DNA of 12,796 nt, from positions 1-12,796 of the forward strand of contig DAOUET010000034.1 of NCBI GenBank assembly GCA_034430155.1, read 5' to 3'. A program made the position numbers and the translations under genes. Shown here piece by piece: positions 7,210 through 12,796 of the stretch. Origin of the DNA: DAOUET01 sp034430155. GTDB lineage: Bacteria; Chloroflexota; Anaerolineae; Anaerolineales; UBA4823. Below the pieces are notes generated by a model, which searched no databases, was not told where the DNA came from, and worked only from the letters and a program-made list of their open reading frames with translations. Position 1 is the stretch's first letter; each line of letters starts with the position of its first letter.

Positions 7210-7243
7210 GATCGTTTCAAGCGCTTTGCTCCTTCGCAATGAT
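7210..7243 (-). repeat. CATTGCGA-type repeat, inverted copy 1
   Basis: Plus strand GATCGTTTCAAGCGCT followed by TTGCTCCTTCGCAATGAT. It aligns with 7378-7410 with about three quarters identity and is the reverse-complement form of the element at 6502-6536. Confidence 0.5.
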
Positions 7244-7261
7244 TCTAATCGCCAGGTTCCC

Positions 7262-7281
7262 AATCCGCCGTAGGGTGGATT
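7262..7281. repeat. 8-bp hairpin
   Basis: AATCCGCC and GGTGGATT pair over all eight positions (one G-T wobble) around loop GTAG. No adjacent gene; probably part of a dispersed palindromic element. Confidence 0.4.
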
Positions 7282-7297
7282 TCGTGTATTTGTTGCT

Positions 7298-7311
7298 GCG
7301 ACTTCAGTCGC
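7298..7311. repeat. GCGACT-TC-AGTCGC palindrome
   Basis: A perfect 6-bp inverted repeat with a two-base centre. Similar GCGACTNNAGTCGC words occur in dispersed repeats of environmental bacteria; there is no gene context here. Confidence 0.4.
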
Positions 7312-7337
7312 CAGATGACCCCCTTACCTATTTTCAA

Positions 7338-7410
7338 CATCGCTGACGAGCGACGCGATTCCCTGACATCAGATATGGATCGCTTCAGGCGCTACCCTCC
7401 TTAGCAGATG
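7338..7410. repeat. Inverted pair of CATTGCGA-type repeats
   Basis: The left arm 7338-7362 (CATCGCTGACGAGCGACGCG, then ATTCC) is in plus orientation. The right arm 7378-7410 (GATCGCTTCAGGCGCT, then ACCCTCCTTAGCAGATG) is the reverse form. The 15-bp centre (CTGACATCAGATATG) holds a smaller CTGA/TCAG symmetry. This head-to-head layout resembles a tiny non-autonomous mobile element. Confidence 0.4.
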
Positions 7411-7419
7411 CCCGCACCC

Positions 7420-7510
7420 AAACCCCTTCCTGGTTACTTTTAAACCACCTGGGATAAACCCCTTCCCGGCTGCTTCACAGTCACCCTTCCCCTTTCGAAG
7501 GGGCAGGGTG
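7420..7510. repeat. Direct repeat AAACCCCTTCC x2 and CACCC...GGGTG hairpin
   Basis: AAACCCCTTCC occurs at 7420-7430 and 7456-7466. It is followed by a hairpin at 7482-7510: CACCC-TT-CCCC around a TTCGAA centre, returning as GGGG-CA-GGGTG with a 2x2 internal mismatch. These CCCTTTCGAAGGG-type cores are widespread repeats. It lies about 115 bp past the lipoprotein stop, with no T run. Confidence 0.45.
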
Positions 7511-7625
7511 GGGATGGAGTCAACTTCATAGGTATTAATCTCATGCCACACACACAAGCTCTATTATGTATGGCGTCTGATAAAGCGTCGAGCACATAAG
7601 AACTCCAAACTAAATAACTGGTCCT

Positions 7626-8420
7626 TCATTCATTGAGCGGCGCGTTCTCCAATTTACTCAATATCGAAAGGGCGATTGGCTGTATATATTCAAAGGATAC
7701 GTCCTCTTTGGTCCCTTGGCCCTCGACGATAACATTGATGTTCTTGTACCGGAAGGTAATGGTGACGAATAAAGCGTTGGGATCGTCACCGTTGGGATTA
7801 TTCAGGGTCGCTAAAATGGCATCATCGGCGGAACCCAATTCTAGAGGATCTCCAAGGTATATGCCTTTTCGGAAATCATCGGGGAAATCGTATTCGAAAA
7901 ACGCCTTGGATCCCTCTAGCGAGGCAAACCGCTCGATGACCACCAGGATGCGTGCGGGTGCGTTGGCCTCGGTAGACTCCAGGTTATAAAGTGCCCCAAG
8001 CCCTTCCTGCCGCTCGACTTGGTCTAGGATCGATTGGTAGTCAGGACCCCAACTTTCCACAAGTGATTCATTGGTACTCGAGAATACAGTCTCCGAATAG
8101 GAATCCTGAAAATCATCTGGGGATGGCAGGTAATTTCCAAGCTCCCCTCCTATGAGACTCGGGGCCGGGCTCGGTGGCGGGGGGACTTCTGTAGGACTTT
8201 GTGTGGGGGATTCTTCCCCGCCACCCTGACTTAACGAGGCGGTAGGTTGTGGGGGGACTTCTGTAGGACTTGGTGCCGCCAACTCTTCCCCGCCTCCCGA
8301 ACTTGAGGTGGCGGTAGGTTGAGGGGGAATTTCTGTAATACTGGGCTGCGCCACATCGGTCTGTGAGCACCCAAACAACAACAAAGAAGAGAAAAGAGTT
8401 AATACGATGTGCTTTTTCAT
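7626..8420 (-). CDS. Secreted lipoprotein with Pro/Gly-rich repeat linker
   Basis: A 264-residue protein. I start it at ATG 8420 (MKKHIVLTLFSSLLLFGC) because AAGGAG lies six bases upstream and this gives a textbook lipoprotein signal with lipobox LFGC, Cys18 being lipidated; an upstream in-frame start at 8489 would hide the signal. Residues 27-74 are two 24-residue repeats (SPTEVPPQPTAS...GGGEE), then a partial third to about 85, forming a flexible spacer off the membrane. Residues 98-264 form an ordered alpha/beta domain (ILVVIERFASLEGSKAFF, GSADDAILATL, LFVTITFRYKNINVIVEGQG) resembling uncharacterised Chloroflexota lipoproteins that assess quantities such as DEA-like loops; no enzyme motif is visible. 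Promoter C lies about 250 bp upstream. Confidence 0.85.
   Translation of the reverse strand: MKKHIVLTLFSSLLLFGCSQTDVAQPSITEIPPQPTATSSSGGGEELAAPSPTEVPPQPTASLSQGGGEESPTQSPTEVPPPPSPAPSLIGGELGNYLPSPDDFQDSYSETVFSSTNESLVESWGPDYQSILDQVERQEGLGALYNLESTEANAPARILVVIERFASLEGSKAFFEYDFPDDFRKGIYLGDPLELGSADDAILATLNNPNGDDPNALFVTITFRYKNINVIVEGQGTKEDVSFEYIQPIALSILSKLENAPLNE
8199..8342 (-). repeat. Two tandem 72-bp units inside the lipoprotein gene
   Basis: Each unit encodes 24 residues (SITEIPPQPTAT... and SPTEVPPQPTAS...), and the word ACTTCTGTAGGACTT recurs 72 bp apart (8185 and 8257). A third, partial unit precedes the folded domain. Units of whole codons allow copy-number change without a frameshift, so the length of the linker may vary between strains. 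Confidence 0.8.
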
Positions 8421-8483
8421 GAATTTCTCCTTTTTCACGGTACCGGTGAATAACGTAAATTGAGAGTGCTCAAAGTAAAAACA

Positions 8484-8518
8484 TTCCAATGAAACCGTCG
8501 CTTAATTGGAAAGCCAAT
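8484..8518 (-). promoter_or_regulatory. Mutually exclusive hairpins in the lipoprotein leader
   Basis: On the plus strand TTCCAAT (8484-8490), ATTGGAA (8505-8511) and CCAAT (8514-8518) are arranged so that the middle arm can pair with either neighbour: a 7-bp stem with a 14-base loop, or a 5-bp stem with loop AAAG. In the minus-strand transcript this lies 65-100 nt before the lipoprotein start. It may be an operator or an attenuator-like switch; no T run or downstream anti-Shine-Dalgarno was seen. Confidence 0.35.
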
Positions 8519-8661
8519 CGTGATAACCTTGATTGCTTTTTTATATATTTCCCCATCCCGTAAAACCTTGTGAGGCGCCTTCCACCCTCCAGCTCAGTGG
8601 TTTGACCAGAGAAGTGTAATATGAAAACTTCGTCCCGGCCTTTTTAGCTCCCGGAGGATCG

Positions 8662-8864
8662 AGTTTATTAAAAAAGATTGTAGCAATTTCGGGAGTCTTG
8701 CGCAATAGCCCAATGGGGGACTAAAGCTAACAAAGTTGTAAGTGAAGGGGATCGAGGGCAGAGGGATCTTTCCAAGGTTATCCGGGCGGTGGGTGGCTCG
8801 GTCGCCATGGTCAAAGAGGACCTCGATAGAGCCTGAGATAAGGGATTGGGAGAGTTCCCCGCAC
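8662..8864 (-). repeat. Upstream/promoter block, copy C
   Basis: Homologous to 3842-4043 with matching internal offsets (127 versus 128 bp, and 29 versus 29 bp between shared words). Its outer edge, 8864, coincides within a codon with the point where the VWA protein loses its family sequence (8865/8866), so the block was probably joined there by recombination. Confidence 0.6.
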
Positions 8865-9291
8865 TCTTCTCCGTCTTTTCTTTGACCATCTTCTCAATTT
8901 GATCCTTGCGGAATTCCCGACCTGAGTTCTCCTTCCCATCCGTCACGATAACTACGGCAACTTTCGATGGTTGGTCTTCCTCCTTCAGCTTTGCGAGACT
9001 CTGCTCGAGGTCATTTATTGCACGACCTATGGCATCAAGTAGAGGCGTCGAGGCCCGAGGCACATAAGTCTCCCGATTCAGTTCCGGAACCTGTCCAATT
9101 GGCTTGAAGTGATGGATCACCTCATACGGGTCTTGTGTGTCGAATTGAACAAGCGTCAGACTCGCAGTTCCCGGTTCAGCTTTCTGGTACTTAAGGAAGG
9201 TGTTGAAGCCGCCTATTGTGTCGTCCCGGATAGATTCCATGGATCCCGTGCGATCCAGAACTACGGTGATATCTGTGCAGTCTTCTTTCAT
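8668..9291 (-). pseudogene. VWA-domain protein, truncated at the C-terminus
   Basis: ATG at 9291 has AGGAG at good spacing. Residues 1-142 are a clear von Willebrand factor A domain: metal-ion site DRTGS at 13-17, then DDTIGGFNTFL, STPLLD with Thr82, and IVTDGKEN with Asp118, ending in EKMVKEKTEK. In intact relatives this is followed by a last strand, helix and about 60 more residues (YGWEF-type block). Here residues 143-207 are unrelated, Pro/Ser/Leu-rich and encoded by the promoter block 8662-8864, down to the final NCYNLF, which is promoter C read in frame. The metal site is complete, but the fold lacks its last elements, so the product is probably non-functional or unstable. No MoxR-type ATPase lies nearby. 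Confidence 0.8.
8677..8705 (-). promoter_or_regulatory. Promoter C: TTGCGC-17-TACAAT for the lipoprotein gene
   Basis: TTGCGC (8705-8700), a 17-bp spacer ending in CGAAATTGC, and TACAAT (8682-8677). The last ten spacer bases and the -10 are identical to promoter A; the -35 differs at two positions. It overlaps the last codons of the broken VWA frame and points to the lipoprotein gene. Confidence 0.6.
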
Positions 9292-9396
9292 CTCTAATCT
9301 CCTCTCTTGCTGAACGGCCTCGAGCTGAGCCGCCCGGCTGCGGGAGTGGGGACCAGTCTCAAACGATTGCTAGCAAACTGCGCTAATATGTAGGAA

Positions 9397-9419
9397 GCAG
9401 CGAAGCCGCTTTCCGCTGC
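9397..9419 (-). terminator. Hairpin after the propeller gene
   Basis: GCAGCG (9397-9402) and CGCTGC (9414-9419) enclose a partly self-complementary centre (AAGC/GCTT). It lies about 62 bp beyond the stop of the 9481-11550 gene and before the VWA gene. There is no U tract, so it would be at best a weak or factor-assisted terminator. Confidence 0.25.
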
Positions 9420-9480
9420 TGTCATTGTCGGCGCACATTTCGCCACTATCCGGCAGGCGTGTATCGGGACCTTGACAACG

Positions 9481-11550
9481 CTATTTTCCTGCCATATTCA
9501 TCAGCAGAGGCAGATAGACTTTCTGGGTTTGGGCAGCTTGCTCGTAGCTCCAGACGCTTTGACCATCCGTGCCGGCGAAAACCTGTACCGAATTTCCTGG
9601 AACGGCAGCCAGGGCAGTGACATAGCGTATCCAAGGGGAACTTCCTACCTCTTGCCATGAACTGCCCTGGTTTGTAGAGATATAAACGCGGGTGAAAGCC
9701 GTGAATAAGGTTCCATCAAATAGGTAATCCGGTGATAAAACCACCCGGCTTAAGGACAGATGAGTTGGTAGGCCGTTATTAACCGGAGTCCAAGAACCAC
9801 CACCGTTGGTGGATTTCAGCAGGCCTTCTCCATCCGTCGCTGCGAAGATGGTCTGATCACTGGCAAAACCTGGGGATATTGCCAGGGAGAGAGCCCATAA
9901 GTCAGTATACCCTGAGGTGACTTCTAGCCATGAACCTCCAGCGTTGTTGGATCTATAAATCCCACCCCCGAGAGTCGCTGCGAAAATGGTGTGGTCATTT
10001 GGGTGGTCCGGTGAGATGGCCAAAGAATACACCCGCTTTCCTGGCAGGCCAGTGCTGGAATCGCTCCACATCTCCCCGGCGTCGACAGATTTGAAAACCT
10101 TTCCACTATTGGTGCCGGCATACAGGGTTTTATCGGATGAATAATCCGGTGAAACAGCCAGCGTATAAATGCAGGAATCGGTCAATCCATTGTTGGCAGG
10201 GCTCCATAGGTCGCCCCGATCCGTCGATCGAAAGACCCCGCCGCAGTAGGTGCCGGCAAAGATTGTGAGATCTGATGCGAAGGCGGGCGAGATGACCAGA
10301 TCCTCCACCCACAAGGTTGAAAGGCCCTCATTAACCGCGGACCATAGGTTTCCGCCATTCATGGAGCGAAATACACCTGTGTATTGCGTGCCTGCGAATA
10401 GTGTCTGGTCACTGGCATAATCCGGCGAAGCCTTTACAGCACCCAGGTAGATATTGGTAATACCCTCCCTAGCTGGAATCCAGCCATTACCGGCATCGTT
10501 GGATTTAAATACTCCCCAACCAGGCGTGCCACCGAAGATGGTCTGGTCGCTGGTGTAGTTGGGTGAGACCGCCAAACTTTTGATCCCAAGACCAACGATG
10601 CCGTTGTTAAATTCGTCCCAGGTATCCCCGCTGTTGATGGATTTGAACACCCCAGCGCTTTGTTCTCCCGCAAAGATGGTATGGTCAGCAGCGTAGCTGG
10701 GAGAAAATGCGAGCGCGTAGACCTTCTGCATAACCAGCAAGCCGACGCTCCCCCAGGAGCTGCCCCCATTGGTAGAACGAAATAGGCCTGCGCTCCAGGT
10801 GCCGACCACGAGGGTCTGATCATTGGGGTAATCCGGTGAGATCGCCAGCGAGATCGTAACCAGGTCGGTCAAGTCGGTGTTCACCGGGCTCCACGCGGCA
10901 CCGCCGTTGGTGGACTTGAACACGCCTCCCGCAGCTGTGGCTGCGAAGACCGTCTGATCGTTGGCAAAGTCGGGTGAAATCGCCAGAGCTCGAATATTAA
11001 GGTCAGTGAGGTTGGTGTTGGCGGTCTGCCAGGAATCGCTACCATCCGTGGATTTGTAGATCCCCCCTGACAGGGAGCCAGCAAAAATGGTCTGGTCGTT
11101 GGTGAAATTGGGCGAGATCGCTAAAGTCATCACGTGGTGGTAAGTGATGCCGTTGTTGACAGCCTCCCAGCTGGCCCCTGCATCGGTTGACCGGCTGACG
11201 CCCTCGTGCCAGGCAGCGCTGAACAGGGTGTGGTCGTTGGCATAATTGGGAGAGACGACCAGGGAGGTCATTTGGTTGAAGACCCGCCCCTGGTTGGACT
11301 CTACCCAGGTACCGCCGCCATCTGTAGATTTGAACACCCCGGCTTCGGAAGTACCAGCAAAGACGGTATGGTCGCCGCTGTAAGCGGGGGAGAATGCGAA
11401 GGTGGTAATGATACCCCCGAACATTCCATTGGAGCGCTGCTGCCAAATACCTACGGATGAACCCTCAGCAGAGGATATGGTCCTAGAGAACGAGAGTATG
11501 GTGATCAATACCAGTGCTATTCTGCTTGAAGTTAATATAATGACCTTCAT
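9481..11550 (-). CDS. Secreted BNR/Asp-box beta-propeller protein
   Basis: 689 residues from ATG 11550, with AGGAG eight bases upstream. Residues 1-28 form a signal peptide (IALVLITILSFSRTISSAEG). The rest is a run of repeats of about 47 residues, each with an Asp box: I count 13, from STDGGGTW at 75-82 and STDAGASW at 121-128 to STNQGSSW near 640, with a SPxYAxDxTIFAG strand between boxes. Thirteen or so blades imply two stacked seven-bladed propellers or one large VPS10/sortilin-like ring. It ends KVYLPLLMNMAGK; a YLPL(V/L)(M/L) tail is common on exported Chloroflexota proteins and may serve sorting, though its function is not established to my knowledge. No sialidase catalytic Arg triad is evident, so binding rather than cleavage is the better guess. 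The propeller closely resembles that inside the giant protein at 1-3746. Confidence 0.92.
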   Translation of the reverse strand: MKVIILTSSRIALVLITILSFSRTISSAEGSSVGIWQQRSNGMFGGIITTFAFSPAYSGDHTVFAGTSEAGVFKSTDGGGTWVESNQGRVFNQMTSLVVSPNYANDHTLFSAAWHEGVSRSTDAGASWEAVNNGITYHHVMTLAISPNFTNDQTIFAGSLSGGIYKSTDGSDSWQTANTNLTDLNIRALAISPDFANDQTVFAATAAGGVFKSTNGGAAWSPVNTDLTDLVTISLAISPDYPNDQTLVVGTWSAGLFRSTNGGSSWGSVGLLVMQKVYALAFSPSYAADHTIFAGEQSAGVFKSINSGDTWDEFNNGIVGLGIKSLAVSPNYTSDQTIFGGTPGWGVFKSNDAGNGWIPAREGITNIYLGAVKASPDYASDQTLFAGTQYTGVFRSMNGGNLWSAVNEGLSTLWVEDLVISPAFASDLTIFAGTYCGGVFRSTDRGDLWSPANNGLTDSCIYTLAVSPDYSSDKTLYAGTNSGKVFKSVDAGEMWSDSSTGLPGKRVYSLAISPDHPNDHTIFAATLGGGIYRSNNAGGSWLEVTSGYTDLWALSLAISPGFASDQTIFAATDGEGLLKSTNGGGSWTPVNNGLPTHLSLSRVVLSPDYLFDGTLFTAFTRVYISTNQGSSWQEVGSSPWIRYVTALAAVPGNSVQVFAGTDGQSVWSYEQAAQTQKVYLPLLMNMAGK

Positions 11551-12070
11551 TGAGTTTTCTCCTCAAGTAAGTAACCATGCACCGCCGTGCACATCAGAAA
11601 GATGTTCTCATAAAATTAGTCTTTTTGTTTTGTTGATCGGCGAACCTCGAATAGAGTGCTAATTCAGGTGGGGGCAGCTCCAGGTGCAGCTCCTATCCTG
11701 ACGGTTAAATTCCATCTTCACTTTAAATTGTTCAACCACCCATGTCGGTTAAAGTTTCTGGCAGCAGAATAAACATATAGCTTCCCTGTCTGCAAAATCC
11801 AGGATCTTGCACTGGGGTATGTCAAACACTGCCTTGTTTCGATCTAATTTGGATACGAAAAATGGTGTTATCTACTGGTGTTGGTATGCGAATTCTTTTA
11901 CCGCCGTCCTGAAAGCAGTGCCTGGCGAGATTACGAGGATAAGATTCAGGAGGATTAGAGCCGGCCCGGTGTTTTCTTTCTTCAACACCTCAACCTTATT
12001 CCGCTGGGATTAGGCATGACCTTCTTTCCCTCCGGCTCCATACTACTCGCGGTTTTTTGTTGCTGATTTC
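11551..12070. other. Gene-free 520 bp upstream of the propeller gene
   Basis: No credible ORF on either strand. It contains a direct repeat GCAGCTCC at 11674-11681 and 11686-11693 (12-bp period) and small stems TGCAC/GTGCA near 11577-11592 and GGTGTT/AACACC near 11969-11990. No close promoter for the propeller gene is convincing; the best core is at 12071-12099. A short minus-strand frame beginning MPNPSGIRLRC near 12014, after GGAGG, ends at once. Confidence 0.5.
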
Positions 12071-12099
12071 ACTATAGCAGTTTTTATTCTTCAATGCAA
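12071..12099 (-). promoter_or_regulatory. Promoter D: TTGCAT-17-TATAGT
   Basis: TTGCAT (12099-12094), a 17-bp A-rich spacer ending in TGC, and TATAGT (12076-12071). It has the same -35, spacing and extended -10 as promoters A and B but unrelated flanks. It points toward the propeller gene, 520 bp away, with no intact gene between. Confidence 0.55.
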
Positions 12100-12338
12100 G
12101 CGTTTTTCAATAATTAGAGACTCTACTGCGAAAAGGTCAATTTGTACCACCAAGGGGCGACTGACACTAAGAGTCTAAGAAAATGTTTGGAAACTACTGA
12201 CATCAAACTTCCCAAGGTTGCTGGTCGGCGTATCTTACTGATAAACCTTCGGGAGGTTCCTTCAAACGAGGTTCTGAACGCTCTCACTTTTAAATAGAGA
12301 CCGGCCAAAATAGGTCAGGTGCGAAAGCTGTTAATGCC
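12100..12338. other. Gene-free interval
   Basis: Only a 61-codon minus-strand frame from a TTG (12308-12123), without a ribosome site or family resemblance. A small AACCT/AGGTT stem at 12244-12258 is the only structure noticed. Confidence 0.4.
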
Positions 12339-12438
12339 AGCTAAGGTGTGGTTCAGCCGCGCCGAACGAGCGCAGCGAGTGAGGGAACGCTAGCGCCCGC
12401 AAGGCGCGAAGCGCGTCGGCTGGATGCCGTGGTTGGGC
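12339..12438. other. attC-like imperfect stem-loop
   Basis: About 100 bp with the build of an integron recombination site. GTTGGGC (12432-12438) fits the conserved GTTRRRY; on the minus strand this reads GCCCAAC (RYYYAAC). Inner arms CAGCCG-CGC (12354-12362) and GCG-T-CGGCTG (12413-12422) pair with one extrahelical T. The loop contains GCGCC/GGCGC. The far end, AGCTAAG (12339-12345), is a poor partner (AAG instead of AAC), so the site may be decayed or the likeness may be accidental. No integrase gene is in the window. Confidence 0.4.
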
Positions 12439-12464
12439 GGAGTGCTTACCTTGCTTTGCATGCA

Positions 12465-12674
12465 TCAATTTGCCCATGGCCACTCAAGCCTTTGCCAATT
12501 CCCTTTGCTCGCAGCCGGATAGCCTCCAAAGGTGTACCAGATTTCGCTAGTATTCGGACATGCCACGTTTGCGTATGCAGTCACCAGCTTTTTCTCGCGC
12601 CGTTCGATCTTATCATCGGCTAGAATTCGGATCAGATCGGCGGGCAGGCTGCTCCAGGGATCTTTTCTGCTACT
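12465..12674 (-). pseudogene. Orphan ORF fragment of unknown family, cassette-like position
   Basis: An open minus-strand frame of 69 codons after a TAA at 12677-12675, ending at TGA 12465. It has no ATG, and its 5' part overlaps the transposase fragment in another frame. The sequence looks like a real protein C-terminus: LPADLIRILADDKIERREKK, then EIWYTFGGYPAASKGNW and RLEWPW, rich in aromatic residues and non-repetitive. It is followed 27 bp later by the GCCCAAC end of the attC-like element, the order expected for a gene cassette. I do not recognise the family. Confidence 0.45.
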
Positions 12675-12796
12675 TTACTCAGGTGGACCGAACGGCTTTC
12701 GTACAGCCCTACCAGCAGCCAACTGAAGTTGCGGATCCGGGTTTTCCGTTCATCCGGACGAAGGTTTCTCAACATCTTGTGACAAGTATGGTAAAG
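12632..12796 (-). pseudogene. Transposase N-terminal fragment (IS4-like)
   Basis: The minus-strand frame enters from the window edge; after ATG 12775 it reads MLRNLRPDERKTRIRNFSWL, then LVGLYESRSVHLSKVAEKIPG, and stops at TGA 12632. The KTRxRNxxxLxxGLxxSRSVHLSxxAxKxPG pattern is that of the N-terminus of IS4-like DDE transposases. After KIPG the family sequence is replaced by unrelated DNA, so only about the first 50 residues remain. No terminal repeat was identified. Confidence 0.6.

Larger units (their letters stand above)
6992..7625. other. Gene-free repeat graveyard
   Basis: No credible gene. The interval contains at least six small palindromes or repeats, listed separately, and low-identity matter between them. 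A 62-codon minus-strand frame (7369-7557) with IPTLPLRKGKG is a typical false ORF made by such repeats. Confidence 0.6.

Noticed and set aside
7369..7557. 62-codon minus-strand ORF with LPLRKGKG
   Set aside because: Typical false frame created by CCCTTTCGAAGGG-type repeats; no ribosome site.
6950..7625. CRISPR array
   Set aside because: Repeats are few, divergent, in both orientations and unevenly spaced.
8572..8650. Cyclic-di-GMP (GEMM) riboswitch in the lipoprotein leader
   Set aside because: The minus strand has GGTCAAACC and GGGTGG-AAGG words recalling the class, but the diagnostic GGGACGCAAAGCC and GNRA parts are not in place.
9481..11550. Sialidase (neuraminidase)
   Set aside because: Asp boxes alone do not define the enzyme; no RIP motif or arginine triad layout was seen.
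11807..12013. 68-codon plus-strand ORF
   Set aside because: No ribosome site and no family pattern; composition like non-coding DNA.

Overview
The window reads as an accessory stretch of a chromosome from Chloroflexota, most likely an Anaerolineae-type bacterium. This is inferred from gene style, not from a marker gene. Three things point that way: a huge secreted parallel beta-helix/BNR-propeller protein with an SLREAL motif and a C-terminal multi-pass membrane domain; a second propeller protein ending in VYLPLLM, a tail common on exported Chloroflexota proteins; and degenerate copies of the GTCATTGCGAG...GCGAAGCAATC type of dispersed repeat. No rRNA, tRNA or CRISPR array was seen. All intact genes with clear start signals lie on the minus strand; the plus strand holds only an IS630 remnant and one doubtful 34-codon ORF.

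Layout from left to right. 1-3746: 5' part (1248 codons visible, end off-window) of a giant envelope protein with signal peptide, SLREAL motif, beta-helix, seven-Asp-box propeller, second beta-helix, Ig-like domain and eight-helix membrane domain. 3747-4043: its leader, promoter and an upstream block. 4044-4509: no convincing gene, apart from a small ORF behind a perfect hairpin. 4510-5946: a two-gene operon of a PadR-family repressor and an eight-helix membrane protein, with a centred double palindrome in front. 6002-6462: an IS630 transposase scrap abutting a second promoter + leader + signal-peptide start of a paralogue of the giant gene, now lost. 6587-6949: a DUF559 nuclease-fold gene. 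6950-7625: a gene-free graveyard of small palindromes and repeats. 7626-8420: a lipoprotein. 8662-9291: a VWA-domain gene whose 3' end is replaced by a third copy of the upstream/promoter block. 9481-11550: a secreted protein with 13 Asp boxes. 11551-12070: gene-free. 12071-12796: a promoter, an attC-like stem-loop, an orphan ORF fragment with cassette-like layout, and the start of a decayed transposase.

The main thread is a promoter module of minus-strand polarity. TTGCAT (or TTGCGC), a 17-bp spacer ending in TGC, and TACAAT/TAGAAT occurs at 3856-3884, 6434-6462 and 8677-8705. Copies 1 and 3 also share about 200 bp of upstream sequence at matching offsets. Copies 1 and 2 share the leader and signal-peptide start. 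The module drives the giant beta-helix gene, a dead paralogue and the lipoprotein gene, so cell-surface genes appear to have been duplicated or rewired with their control region. A core of the same design (TTGCAT-17-TATAGT) stands at 12071-12099, about 520 bp ahead of the second propeller gene.
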